Assembly (NCBI RefSeq): GCF_009932355.1
Contig: NZ_LEKU01000002.1
Location: 1-47,811, forward strand
DNA length: 47,811 nucleotides
Source of the DNA: Riemerella anatipestifer_E
GTDB taxonomy: Bacteria > Bacteroidota > Bacteroidia > Flavobacteriales > Weeksellaceae
Reading direction: 5' to 3'
The notes under the pieces are model-generated. The model did no database searches, had not been told where the DNA came from, and saw only the letters and a list, made by a program, of their open reading frames with translations. A program made the position numbers and the translations under genes. Shown here one piece after another: positions 1 through 8,333 of this stretch. Numbering within the stretch: the first letter of the stretch is position 1; the number at the start of each line of letters is the position of its first letter.

Positions 1-355
1 ATGTTTTTATGGATTTCGTTGTTGTGAATACCCTTCAAAATGAGAGCAGTCCCAACTTCTTAATAAGAGCCTATAAAGAAATGGAAGTTGTGAATACCCT
101 TCAAAATGAGAGCAGTCCCAACGATAGATAAGGGCTTTATTTGGGACGGTGCGTTGTGAATACCCTTCAAATGTTATGCATTCACGAATTCCGCTGAAAC
201 TATCAACAAAGCTGTGAGCTAACATGAGAGCAGTCCCAACTGATAGTGCTAAAGTTTACAGCTCGAGTAAGTTGTGAATACCCTTCAAAATGAGAGTAGT
301 CCCAACGAATGGTAAGTAATAAGTTACTTCGTAAATGTTGTGAATACCCTTCAAA
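1..355 (-). CRISPR. Type VI-B CRISPR array (partial, cut by window edge)
   Basis: Three full 36-bp repeats are at 21-56, 87-122 and 271-306 (the last has one C-to-T change at 297). A split repeat lies at 153-171 plus 224-240 and a 19-bp half repeat at 337-355. Spacers of exactly 30 bp are at 57-86, 123-152, 241-270 and 307-336; positions 1-20 are part of another spacer, so the array continues beyond the window. The repeat ends are GTTG/CAAC inverted, so the sequence alone does not fix the strand. I assign minus because the published Riemerella Cas13b direct repeat reads GTTGGGACTGC...CACAAC, which is the minus strand here and the strand of cas13b. In Cas13b crRNAs the repeat lies 3' of the spacer. 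Confidence 0.95.
153..240 (-). repeat. CRISPR repeat split by a 52-bp insert
   Basis: Positions 153-171 carry the first 19 bases of the repeat (plus-strand reading) and 224-240 carry the last 17, exactly completing the 36-bp unit. The 52 bases between them (172-223) are not repeat-like. The first bases after the left half (TGTTATGCATT) nearly match the bases that follow the terminal half repeat at 355 (TGCTGTGCATT; two transitions). So the same half-repeat/flank junction occurs twice in this array. Flanking spacers are normal 30-mers. Confidence 0.9.
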
Positions 356-436
356 TGCTGTGCATTATTGTTATGATAGGGTATTGTCTTTTTTTGGGTG
401 CTTGTTTTATTTCGGTGTTTCAAAGAACGCTTTTCT

Positions 437-961
437 CTACAACGCTTTTAAATCGCGTTGTTCTATTTTTAGGCATTGCCTAATGCTTTTGCTCAACTCC
501 TGATGCAGCTCCTTCATTCTGGTAGCCACCTCTTCGTTTTTTAGTCGGAACTCCACCTCGGTGCTATTTTGTTCTGCAAGTAGGAGCTTATAAACGATAC
601 TACGGTACTCAAAAAACTTATCAGCAATTTCCTTAGACAAGAAGAGCCCACAGCCCTCCCCATAAAATAGCTCTGGGAGTTCCCTTAGAAAGGCTTGGGC
701 ATTGGCTCGGTTAATATAATGAATTTTATCCTTTTGCCCTTTGGGAACTTCCCATTTTAAGAGGTTTTTGGGGTTGTCTTGGTCGGTCATATACGCCAAC
801 AGACGGTACATCTGCTTATGGGCATGGAGTATGGCCTCGTACTTTTGGCGTTCAATGTTGCCCTTAAGCTCTTGCCTAATCTTACGGGATAATAAAATGG
901 TAGACACAATGACGGCAATAGTAGGAGTTACTATTTTTAAAACTTCTGATATCCAATACAT
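437..961 (-). CDS. csx28: Csx28, accessory protein of type VI-B2 CRISPR-Cas13b
   Basis: A 174-aa protein encoded directly after cas13b with about six bases between stop and start, so almost certainly co-transcribed. One hydrophobic N-terminal segment (about residues 8-25, rich in I/V/T) is followed by a charged helical domain. R148-x4-H153 (RMKELH) fits the R-x4-H pattern of a divergent HEPN domain. Size, single N-terminal membrane segment and position match Csx28 rather than Csx27, which is the multi-spanning partner in VI-B1. From published work, Csx28 forms a membrane pore that strengthens Cas13b-dependent phage defence. The identification rests on context and architecture; I could not align it. 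Confidence 0.82.
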   Translation of the reverse strand: MYWISEVLKIVTPTIAVIVSTILLSRKIRQELKGNIERQKYEAILHAHKQMYRLLAYMTDQDNPKNLLKWEVPKGQKDKIHYINRANAQAFLRELPELFYGEGCGLFLSKEIADKFFEYRSIVYKLLLAEQNSTEVEFRLKNEEVATRMKELHQELSKSIRQCLKIEQRDLKAL

Positions 962-967
962 ACTATT

Positions 968-3900
968 CTAAATTTGAGATTTAACAATTTCGCAATATTC
1001 ACGCAAGACTCTTAGCAACGCTTCGGCAATACCTAAGCCGTCTTTTTCTTCGGTGGTTGGCTGGGCAACCGTAAAGAGCGGAATAGGAGCGTGGAGGGCT
1101 TCCTCATAAAAAGGGTATTGGTTATGGCAGAAGGCATTGCGTACCGAGGCGATAAAGGCGATATGCTCGTCCGTAACCATGGAGGAAGTAGCATACTCTT
1201 TCTTCCATTCTTCCAACAATATTCGGAACTTATTCTCTAAACTGGAGAGGCTGGTGTGTTTCTTCAGTAGTTTCTCTTCCAAGTCTAAGGTTTCTTTAAA
1301 GGCATCTACCCTTAGCGATTGGTAAATTTCCAACTCCCGCCTTAGTCTGAGCTGACTAATCGGGTGCTTTTGGGTGTCGTTCTCCTCTTTGATAAAGCTA
1401 AATAAACCGTTAAGACGGCGGTCTTTTACCAAGGCTTTAAAGTTCCCCATTTTAAGGGCTTTGGTCTGCTCTTCTCGGATATAGACGGTTCTTATTGGTG
1501 TTTCATAGTATTGTACTTTCCCAGATGAAGTGGCAGGATAGACTTTTACAGGCAACACCATAGGCAAGGTTTGGTTCAGCGGATTGAGCTTGGCGTCTGC
1601 TTCCTGAACATTGACCGCCAAGTTCTTTAGTTTGAGCTGGTGGTAGTTCAGATTCAGTTCTTTAAAGTGATTTTTTGTCAGCTCTAAGGTCATCAGCCAA
1701 AGCATAACATCTTGGTTTTTGTAGAGCCTAAGTTTCTTCTCCAAATGTTGCCAGCGTTTGTAGAGGAGGTAGTCTTTCCATCGGTCAGAGGTATGCAACT
1801 CCAGCCTCTGCAATTCCGTAGGGCTTTGGGGTTTGTTCTGCTGCCAATATTCGTAGTGTTCTGCTCTGAGGACATATTCTCTTTCCTTCGGTAGTGGTGG
1901 TTTGGGCGTATAAGCCTTGGCTTCTAGCTCGTACGGAAGGTTGTAAAAACTCTGGTGGTCGTCTTGGTATTTTTCCCTAAAGTATAGTGTAATGGCTCTG
2001 GAGATAAAGCCCACTCTGCCGTGTTTTTTAATCTCCTTTCTAATAGGTTTGGATAGCGTGAAGTCTTCCGAAAGGGTCTCTCTAATCGCTTCGGTAAACA
2101 GCCCTCTTGGCAGGCTAATGCCCCCTTGTTCCCAACCTTTAACCAGATTTTTTCTATTCTCTTTCGGTATTTTAAGAAGTAGGCAGTACTGGTATGGTTC
2201 CCAAGGTTGTTTTTTGATAGCTTCTAAGAATTTTTCTCTTTGTTCCAGATACTGTTGGTAAAAGTCCACCAGATTCCTGCACGCTTTCCAATTAAATTTA
2301 TTTAGGAACGGGTGCGGGTTGGTATTTCCGATGAGGTTGGTTTGCTTAAAGTAGCCTTCTAGTCGGTTCTTTTCGCCTCCGTACAAGGCTAATGCTCTTT
2401 GGATAAGCTGAAATTCCGTGCTGTTGGCTTTACTGCTCTCTATAGGTTGGTTTTGAGCATCGTAAGCCACAGGCTGAAATCGCATAAAGTCTTTTACCAG
2501 CCAATCAGCCAATACGCCTGTTTTGATGAGCTTTTCTCGTCTCTTTCCGAGCTTTGGAGAGCTTTTTAGCTTGGTGTTGAGGCGGTGGGAGAGCAGCTTG
2601 GTTTCGGCTATTAGTTTTTCTATTTTGATTTTAGCTTTTTCCGAAAGGTCGGATTGTTTATTTTGTAGTAACCCCAACATTTGTTTTGGAAAGGCGCCTA
2701 AAGGAAGGCGACCTTGGTTGACTTTTTCTAAATCTTCAATCGTGTTGATGCGTTCTTCTTCAAAGTCTTTGTAAATCCTTTGGATATGTCTAACGGTTTC
2801 TTTCAACAAGTCTTCCGATTTACCAGTTAAATGCTGGTAGAACATCAGAGGTAACAATTCGTGGACACTGATAAAAGCATGAGCTACAAAACCGGAATTA
2901 TAGGGATATTTGGCTATGCGGTTGGCACCGTCTTTTATCTCCAACGAAGGGTACAACTCTTTAGAAGTTCCTAAGCGGAAGCCGATTTTGTTATCGGTAA
3001 TGTGGTAGTGCGGAGTGGTTTTACTAATAAATGGCTGTTTGGAAGTTTCTTTATAGTCGAGGTCTTTGGTGAGAGCCTTCCATTCTTGGGGGCGATTTAT
3101 CTCTGTGAAATCTTGTAGCCTACCGAAGCTCAATAGAGTTCGGGTCAGGTGGCGTTTCTCTTGTTCATCGCCTATTTTCTTGTCGTAAATACAGTAATGG
3201 TAAGTGCCTAAATCCACTTGAAATCTTATGGACTTAAAAGACTCATTGAGGTCTAAATAGCGTAGAGCAAAATAAGGAAAACGGTCTTGATGTCTGATTA
3301 AGGTGTCTTTGAAAGGGTTTTGTTCTTCCTCAATTTCGTCCAAAAAGCCATCAGCTTCTACCTGAAAGCATTTTTTATCCTTTTCGGAGAGTTTTTCATA
3401 GAGCAGTTTAGGGCAACGGCTCAGTTCAGAAAGCATATCCAAGAGCATTTGGTTATGGTCGTATCGGCTCTCTAACCTTAGTTTAGGAAGGAGTATGCGG
3501 CTTCTGCAAAACACTTCGGTGGTCATTTTCTCGCTTTGTTTATGACTGGCTTTAAAACCACTGACTTTTTTCAGCATCCAGTAGGCATCGCGTTTGTCCA
3601 AAAACAGATTAGTGAAAAACAATAGCCCTGATTCTGTAAAAAAGCCGTCTTTTTCGAAGCGGTAGCGGTTGAAGTCAGGGTTGTCTTGCTTGTTCTTACC
3701 TTTTCTGTTTAGATGGGCAAAGTCCCGAGTGAGATTGACGGTAAAGTGAGCTTTGTAGTCCTCTTTTACCATTCGTAAAGAAGCGTCAAAGGCTTTGTAA
3801 AGATGTTTAAAAATGTCTTTTTCTGCATCGGGTTTTTTGTGTTTGTAGTGGCTATAGTAGTTCCTAAGACTGTGGAGTTGATTTACAAGGATTTCCAATG

Positions 3901-4288
3901 CTTCAATCAATTTGCTTGGATTAAGAGCCTCGGCTTGGGATTGGGCTTCGTTTTCTTTCTCTTTCTGTTGCTCTTTTTGCTTATTCTTCTTTTTTCCCTC
4001 TTTTTTAGGAGGATGGTAGCACATTGCCGTAAGGAACGGGAAGTGTTTTAGGATAAGCTCTGTTAGTTGGCTCTTTTTGAGTAAATCGTGGTCGTTGTTA
4101 AGTATGTTATTCCATGTCCCACAGACAACATCTACGATTTTGTCATCGTTTGAAGGGGTCGTAAGCCCCAACTGTTCGTTGATATGGCAAATGGTGATAA
4201 AAGCATTATGCCTTGCAATGTTAAGGAAGGCTCCCCAAAAGAATTTGTGTTTCAGTGTGTAAACATTCGGTGGTAAAGGTTTTTCCAT
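968..4288 (-). CDS. cas13b: Cas13b RNA-guided RNase (type VI-B)
   Basis: A 1106-aa CRISPR effector that cleaves target RNA under crRNA guidance, then RNA in trans, through two HEPN active sites. Both R-x4-H motifs are visible: R142-NYYS-H147 near the N-terminus and R1050-NAFC-H1055 near the C-terminus, the wide terminal spacing typical of Cas13b. Length is usual for the family. A Lys/Glu-rich low-complexity segment lies at about 93-123. The ATG at 4288 follows an A/T-rich leader; TAACTTTA about 20 bases upstream is one base off the TAnnTTTG promoter box. The order cas13b, csx28, array on one strand is that of subtype VI-B2. No cas1/cas2 is present in the window. I recognise this as the Riemerella anatipestifer-type protein. 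Confidence 0.96.
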   Translation of the reverse strand: MEKPLPPNVYTLKHKFFWGAFLNIARHNAFITICHINEQLGLTTPSNDDKIVDVVCGTWNNILNNDHDLLKKSQLTELILKHFPFLTAMCYHPPKKEGKKKNKQKEQQKEKENEAQSQAEALNPSKLIEALEILVNQLHSLRNYYSHYKHKKPDAEKDIFKHLYKAFDASLRMVKEDYKAHFTVNLTRDFAHLNRKGKNKQDNPDFNRYRFEKDGFFTESGLLFFTNLFLDKRDAYWMLKKVSGFKASHKQSEKMTTEVFCRSRILLPKLRLESRYDHNQMLLDMLSELSRCPKLLYEKLSEKDKKCFQVEADGFLDEIEEEQNPFKDTLIRHQDRFPYFALRYLDLNESFKSIRFQVDLGTYHYCIYDKKIGDEQEKRHLTRTLLSFGRLQDFTEINRPQEWKALTKDLDYKETSKQPFISKTTPHYHITDNKIGFRLGTSKELYPSLEIKDGANRIAKYPYNSGFVAHAFISVHELLPLMFYQHLTGKSEDLLKETVRHIQRIYKDFEEERINTIEDLEKVNQGRLPLGAFPKQMLGLLQNKQSDLSEKAKIKIEKLIAETKLLSHRLNTKLKSSPKLGKRREKLIKTGVLADWLVKDFMRFQPVAYDAQNQPIESSKANSTEFQLIQRALALYGGEKNRLEGYFKQTNLIGNTNPHPFLNKFNWKACRNLVDFYQQYLEQREKFLEAIKKQPWEPYQYCLLLKIPKENRKNLVKGWEQGGISLPRGLFTEAIRETLSEDFTLSKPIRKEIKKHGRVGFISRAITLYFREKYQDDHQSFYNLPYELEAKAYTPKPPLPKEREYVLRAEHYEYWQQNKPQSPTELQRLELHTSDRWKDYLLYKRWQHLEKKLRLYKNQDVMLWLMTLELTKNHFKELNLNYHQLKLKNLAVNVQEADAKLNPLNQTLPMVLPVKVYPATSSGKVQYYETPIRTVYIREEQTKALKMGNFKALVKDRRLNGLFSFIKEENDTQKHPISQLRLRRELEIYQSLRVDAFKETLDLEEKLLKKHTSLSSLENKFRILLEEWKKEYATSSMVTDEHIAFIASVRNAFCHNQYPFYEEALHAPIPLFTVAQPTTEEKDGLGIAEALLRVLREYCEIVKSQI

Positions 4289-4369
4289 AGTTATTTATTT
4301 AGTTGCCTAAAGTTAATTATTTTTTTTCAAAACTTCTATTGTGGTTAATATGGCTCATCGCCAAAACAA

Positions 4370-4399
4370 AAAAGCACAAAACGAGAGTTCCGTGCTTTT
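4370..4399 (-). terminator. Rho-independent terminator after glk
   Basis: Arms AAAAGCAC (4370-4377) and GTGCTTTT (4392-4399) pair. On the minus strand the second arm runs into TTTTTT, directly after the glk stop codon. It lies between glk and cas13b and so separates the two transcripts. Confidence 0.7.
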
Positions 4400-4421
4400 A
4401 TGTTGTTTGATGTTATCTATT

Positions 4422-5471
4422 CTAGTGTCTCCCAAAAGCACCGTAGTAAGCCGCTCCTGTAAGAATGGCATTATCATTCTTTAGAAGATAGATAGGGGTA
4501 CTCTTTAAGATGTTTTCCATTTTGTCGCTAATCACAAAAGTTTGGTAGAAACTTGGCATTTTGAGTAGTGCCTCTATCTTTACTGCAAGGCTTCCTGCTA
4601 AAATAAGCCCTCCTGTTGCTTTTAGTTTTAGAACTAGGTTACTCGCTTCTCTTGCAATGAAGTCAACATACGCCTCCACGGTTAAAGCACAAGCTCTGTT
4701 TTCGCCGTTGAGTGCCGCATCTATGATGACCTCGTGACAATCTCCTTTCTCTAGTTTTTGTGTAAGCCATTCTGGTTCTTCTTGGCGTCTCATATCTCTT
4801 ACAAAACGGTACACATTAAATAATCCCTCATGAGATAACACCGACTCCCAACTTACAATGCCGTGTATTGCTTTTAAAAAACGGTAAAGCTCTAGCTCGT
4901 CTTCTGCTCTAGGAGAAAATTCGGAGTGTCCACCTTCGGTTGCGAAAGGGCGTAAACATTCTCCGTCCCAAAACATTCCCGCTTCGCCTAAACCTCTCCC
5001 CGGAGCCAAAATAGCCACATTACCTTTAGTAGTGCTGCTGTTTTTGTGTAGGGTGCAGAAGGCTTTATCTTCCGTACCTTTAAGTCCATAGGCCATTGCT
5101 TCTAAGTCGTTGATAAGGGTAATGTGTTCTACCTCGGTTCTACTTCTGATGAGTTCTATATCTAAATCAAAAGGAAGGTTTTCGGTAGTGCATTTGCCGT
5201 TTAAAACAGGTCCTGGTACTGCTATAGAAATTCTAGAGGGTTTGCTTAAACTATGCTCTTCTAAGAAAAGGTTTAGAATATCACTAAAAAGCCCAAAATC
5301 TTGGGTGTTGTATTCTTTTTTTGCTTTTAATTCTAATCTTCCGTTCTCAGAAACATAGTAGCCTAGGGTAGTATCCCTCTGTTTTACATCAGCAGCAACG
5401 AGGCTTATGTTTTGGTTTTCAGTTGATTTTTCTCCAGGTAAATGGAGCGGAAATTTATTTTGAAAAGGCAT
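4422..5471 (-). CDS. glk: Glucokinase (Glk/ROK-like sugar kinase fold)
   Basis: Phosphorylates glucose with ATP for glycolysis in the cytoplasm. With the ATG at 5471 the protein has 349 aa. Recognisable Glk blocks are AVPGPV, NLPFDLD, the catalytic-Asp block INDLEAMAYGL, PGRGLGEAG and EGGHSEFSP, with a C-terminal GGLILAGSLA. A longer reading begins at a TTG at 5498, but that TTG overlaps a TATATTTG promoter box (5496-5503, minus), so the ATG is the likelier start. Odd point: the phosphate-binding segment usually written DIGGTN reads DVKQRDTT here, without the Gly pair. It is otherwise intact, monocistronic and closed by a terminator. Confidence 0.85.
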   Translation of the reverse strand: MPFQNKFPLHLPGEKSTENQNISLVAADVKQRDTTLGYYVSENGRLELKAKKEYNTQDFGLFSDILNLFLEEHSLSKPSRISIAVPGPVLNGKCTTENLPFDLDIELIRSRTEVEHITLINDLEAMAYGLKGTEDKAFCTLHKNSSTTKGNVAILAPGRGLGEAGMFWDGECLRPFATEGGHSEFSPRAEDELELYRFLKAIHGIVSWESVLSHEGLFNVYRFVRDMRRQEEPEWLTQKLEKGDCHEVIIDAALNGENRACALTVEAYVDFIAREASNLVLKLKATGGLILAGSLAVKIEALLKMPSFYQTFVISDKMENILKSTPIYLLKNDNAILTGAAYYGAFGRH

Positions 5472-5495
5472 ATCAAATATTTTTAAGTGAGGTTT

Positions 5496-5503
5496 CAAAT
5501 ATA
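5496..5503 (-). promoter_or_regulatory. -7 promoter box for glk
   Basis: TATATTTG on the minus strand, matching the Bacteroidetes TAnnTTTG element, about 25 bases before the glk ATG. No TTG at the usual upstream spacing was found, so the promoter is only half matched. Confidence 0.5.
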
Positions 5504-5596
5504 ACAGAATATTTTGTTTTATGAAAATAAAAGTAAGAGAGCTAATTTTCAGTATTGTAAGTTGGGTTAATAGTGCTGTTTTATATGATTTTTGTG

Positions 5597-5604
5597 TAAA
5601 TTTG
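5597..5604 (+). promoter_or_regulatory. -7 promoter box for alaS
   Basis: TAAATTTG about 30 bases before the alaS ATG matches TAnnTTTG exactly. The upstream TTG element is not at a standard distance. Confidence 0.55.
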
Positions 5605-5634
5605 CCACCAATTGTAATTTAGATAGTATATATA

Positions 5635-8238
5635 ATGACTTCACAGCAGATAAGACAAGCTTTTTTAGATTTTTTTAAAAGTAAAGAACACCTTATAGTG
5701 CCTTCCGCACCAATAGTATTGAAAGACGACCCTACCCTAATGTTTTCTAATTCAGGAATGACACAGTTTAAGGATTATTTTTTAGGCTACAAAACCCCTA
5801 AAGCTCCTAGAATTGCAGATACACAGAAATGTTTGCGTGTGTCTGGGAAGCATAACGACTTAGATGATGTGGGGAGAGATACCTACCACCATACAATGTT
5901 TGAAATGCTAGGCAACTGGTCTTTTGGAAACTACTTTAAAAAGGAGGCAATTGCTTTTGCGTGGGAATTACTCACAGAGGTCTATAAAATCCCAAAGGAA
6001 AACTTATATGTTACCATTTTTGAAGGTGATGCTACCGAAAATCTAGAGCGAGACCAAGAGGCATACAACTGCTGGAAGTCTTATATTGCTGAGGATAGAA
6101 TTCTTAACGGAAATAAAAAGGATAACTTTTGGGAAATGGGCGAATCTGGACCTTGTGGACCTTGCTCAGAAATTCATATTGATTTAAGAAGTGAGGAGGA
6201 AAAGTCCAAAGTTTCAGGTAAAGATTTGGTAAACCAAGACCACCCGCAGGTTATAGAAGTGTGGAATCTTGTATTTATGGAGTTTAACCGCAAAGCTGAT
6301 GGTAGCTTAGAGAAACTTCCTGCTCAACATGTGGATACAGGTATGGGCTTCGAAAGGTTGTGTATGGCATTACAAGGTAAAACATCTAATTATGATACAG
6401 ATGTTTTTACGCCTTTGATTGCTAAGGTAGAGCAACTTTCTCACAAAAAGTACGAAGGTTTATTAGACAATGAGAAAGATATTGCGATAAGAGTGGTAGT
6501 GGACCATATCCGTGCGGTATCTTTTGCCATTGCTGATGGTCAGTTGCCGTCTAACACGGGGGCAGGTTATGTTATCAGAAGAATTTTACGCCGTGCCATT
6601 TCTTACTCGTACCGTTTCTTAGATATGAAAGAGGCGTTCTTGTACGAGCTCGTAGTGGTGCTTAAAAATCAGATGGGAGCATTTTTCCCAGAGATAGAAA
6701 AGCAAGAGAAACTAGTTACAGAGGTCATTAAGGAAGAGGAAAATTCATTCCTTAAAACCATAGAACACGGTTTAGTAAGATTAGAAAATATTATTCAAGA
6801 AACGCTTAAAAAAGGTGAAAAGACATTACCTGGAGCAGAAGTTTTTGAGTTGTATGATACTTATGGTTTCCCTGCGGATTTGTCTAGAATTATAGCAGAA
6901 GAAAAAGGGCTTACCGTGGACGAAAAGGGTTTTGATGAGGAAATGGAGAAACAAAAGCAGCGTTCTAAAAAGTCTTCAGCTCAGAAAGTCTATGATTGGG
7001 TTACTTTAAAAGACGAAACGGAGTCTTTTGTAGGTTATGACCAATTAGAACATAAAGTGTTCATCACGAAATACCGAAAATTAGAAAATAAAGACGGTGT
7101 ATTCTACCAAATAGTGTTTAACCAAACCCCTTTCTATGCAGAAGGCGGGGGACAAGTAGGTGATAAAGGTTATATAGAAAGTGAGGAAGGTCAGTTTGAA
7201 GTATTAGACACCAAAAAGGAGAATAACCTTAATATTTCTCTTATTAAAGACTTGCCACAAGCTCCAGAGAAAGAGTTTACAGCGGTTGTGGATAGCAGGT
7301 TGCGTAGAAACACACAAGCCAACCACTCTGCTACACACCTTTTACATGAGGCTCTAAGAGATGTTCTAGGAACTCATGTGGAGCAAAAAGGCTCTTTCGT
7401 GGGAGCAGATTATTTAAGATTCGATTTCTCTCATTTTAGTAAAATGTCCGATGAGGAGATTGCTTTGGTGGAAGAAAAAGTAAACGCTAAAATTAAAGAG
7501 AATATTAGCTTGCAAGAGTACAGAAATATCCCAATACAGGAAGCTCTAGACAAAGGAGCAATGGCTCTTTTTGGAGAAAAGTATGGGGATAATGTCAGAA
7601 TGATTCAGTTCGGAAGCTCTAAAGAATTGTGTGGCGGTACTCACGCTAAATCTACAAGTGAGATAGGTTTGTTCAAAATTGTTTCCGAAAGTTCTACTGC
7701 GGCAGGTATTCGTAGGATAGAGGCTATCTCTTCCGAAAAAGCAAATGCTTATTTTAAAGAGTTGGAGGAGCAAATGACTCAACTTTCTCTTGTATTAAAA
7801 ACTAAAGATGTTCAGAAATCTGTAGAGAAGTTGTTGGAGGAAAATCAGAAGTTGAAATCAGAATTAGAAACTATTAAAAAAGAGTTAGCTAAAAACGAAA
7901 CGGCAGATTGGAAAAATCAGTTTGTTTCTAAAGAGGGTAAAAATCTATTAGTGAAAATGACTTCTCTAGATGCAGCATCGGTTAAAGATATTGTGTTTCA
8001 GCTTAAAAAAGAGGTGCCGACTTCGGTAATAGTTATCCTTTCTGATGCTAATGATAAGCCAATGATAAGTGTAGGAGTTTCTGACGATTTAGGTGATAGC
8101 TATAATGCTGGAGCTATAGTGAAAGACCTTGCTAAAGAGATACAAGGTGGTGGCGGTGGTAACCCAGGATTTGCTACAGCAGGTGGTAAAAACCTAGAAG
8201 GTTTACCAAAGGCCTACGAAAAAGCTCAAAGTTTATAA
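5635..8238 (+). CDS. alaS: Alanine--tRNA ligase
   Basis: Charges tRNA-Ala and edits mischarged Ser/Gly. The 867 aa are the usual full length. The N-terminal class II catalytic domain has the typical opening (FLDFFKSKEH, FSNSGMTQFKDYFLG). The editing domain carries the zinc ligands H564/H568 (HSATH) and C666/H670 (CGGTH). A Lys/Glu-rich coiled coil lies at about 715-760, followed by the C-Ala domain with the glycine-rich GGGGGNPGFATAGG. It starts with ATG behind an A/T leader without a Shine-Dalgarno sequence and ends in a strong hairpin. Confidence 0.98.
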   Translation: MTSQQIRQAFLDFFKSKEHLIVPSAPIVLKDDPTLMFSNSGMTQFKDYFLGYKTPKAPRIADTQKCLRVSGKHNDLDDVGRDTYHHTMFEMLGNWSFGNYFKKEAIAFAWELLTEVYKIPKENLYVTIFEGDATENLERDQEAYNCWKSYIAEDRILNGNKKDNFWEMGESGPCGPCSEIHIDLRSEEEKSKVSGKDLVNQDHPQVIEVWNLVFMEFNRKADGSLEKLPAQHVDTGMGFERLCMALQGKTSNYDTDVFTPLIAKVEQLSHKKYEGLLDNEKDIAIRVVVDHIRAVSFAIADGQLPSNTGAGYVIRRILRRAISYSYRFLDMKEAFLYELVVVLKNQMGAFFPEIEKQEKLVTEVIKEEENSFLKTIEHGLVRLENIIQETLKKGEKTLPGAEVFELYDTYGFPADLSRIIAEEKGLTVDEKGFDEEMEKQKQRSKKSSAQKVYDWVTLKDETESFVGYDQLEHKVFITKYRKLENKDGVFYQIVFNQTPFYAEGGGQVGDKGYIESEEGQFEVLDTKKENNLNISLIKDLPQAPEKEFTAVVDSRLRRNTQANHSATHLLHEALRDVLGTHVEQKGSFVGADYLRFDFSHFSKMSDEEIALVEEKVNAKIKENISLQEYRNIPIQEALDKGAMALFGEKYGDNVRMIQFGSSKELCGGTHAKSTSEIGLFKIVSESSTAAGIRRIEAISSEKANAYFKELEEQMTQLSLVLKTKDVQKSVEKLLEENQKLKSELETIKKELAKNETADWKNQFVSKEGKNLLVKMTSLDAASVKDIVFQLKKEVPTSVIVILSDANDKPMISVGVSDDLGDSYNAGAIVKDLAKEIQGGGGGNPGFATAGGKNLEGLPKAYEKAQSL

Positions 8239-8244
8239 AAAACT

Positions 8245-8277
8245 AAAAGGATTGTTCTCTAAGAACAATCCTTTTTT
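8245..8277 (+). terminator. Rho-independent terminator after alaS
   Basis: Perfect stem AAAAGGATTGTTCT / AGAACAATCCTTTT with loop CTA and a T run. Confidence 0.9.
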
Positions 8278-8289
8278 AATTATAAGTCT

Positions 8290-8323
8290 AAAAAAACAGC
8301 TAAAACTAATTAGCTGTTTTTTT
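8290..8323 (-). terminator. Terminator after the SurA-like gene
   Basis: Inverted repeat AAAAAACAGCTA (8291-8302) / TAGCTGTTTTTT (8311-8322). It could act both ways, but sits directly after the minus-strand SurA-like stop and opposes the alaS terminator, isolating the convergent genes. Confidence 0.75.
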
Positions 8324-8333
8324 GTGTTTTATC

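Noticed and set aside
7..225. Open frame with repeated GYSQ on the minus strand
   Set aside because: It is the CRISPR repeats translated.
309..503. 64-aa frame over the array end and csx28 terminus
   Set aside because: Antisense to csx28 and covers a half repeat; no family character.
968..4288. Lack of cas1/cas2 beside cas13b
   Set aside because: Normal for type VI-B loci, and the array end is outside the window.
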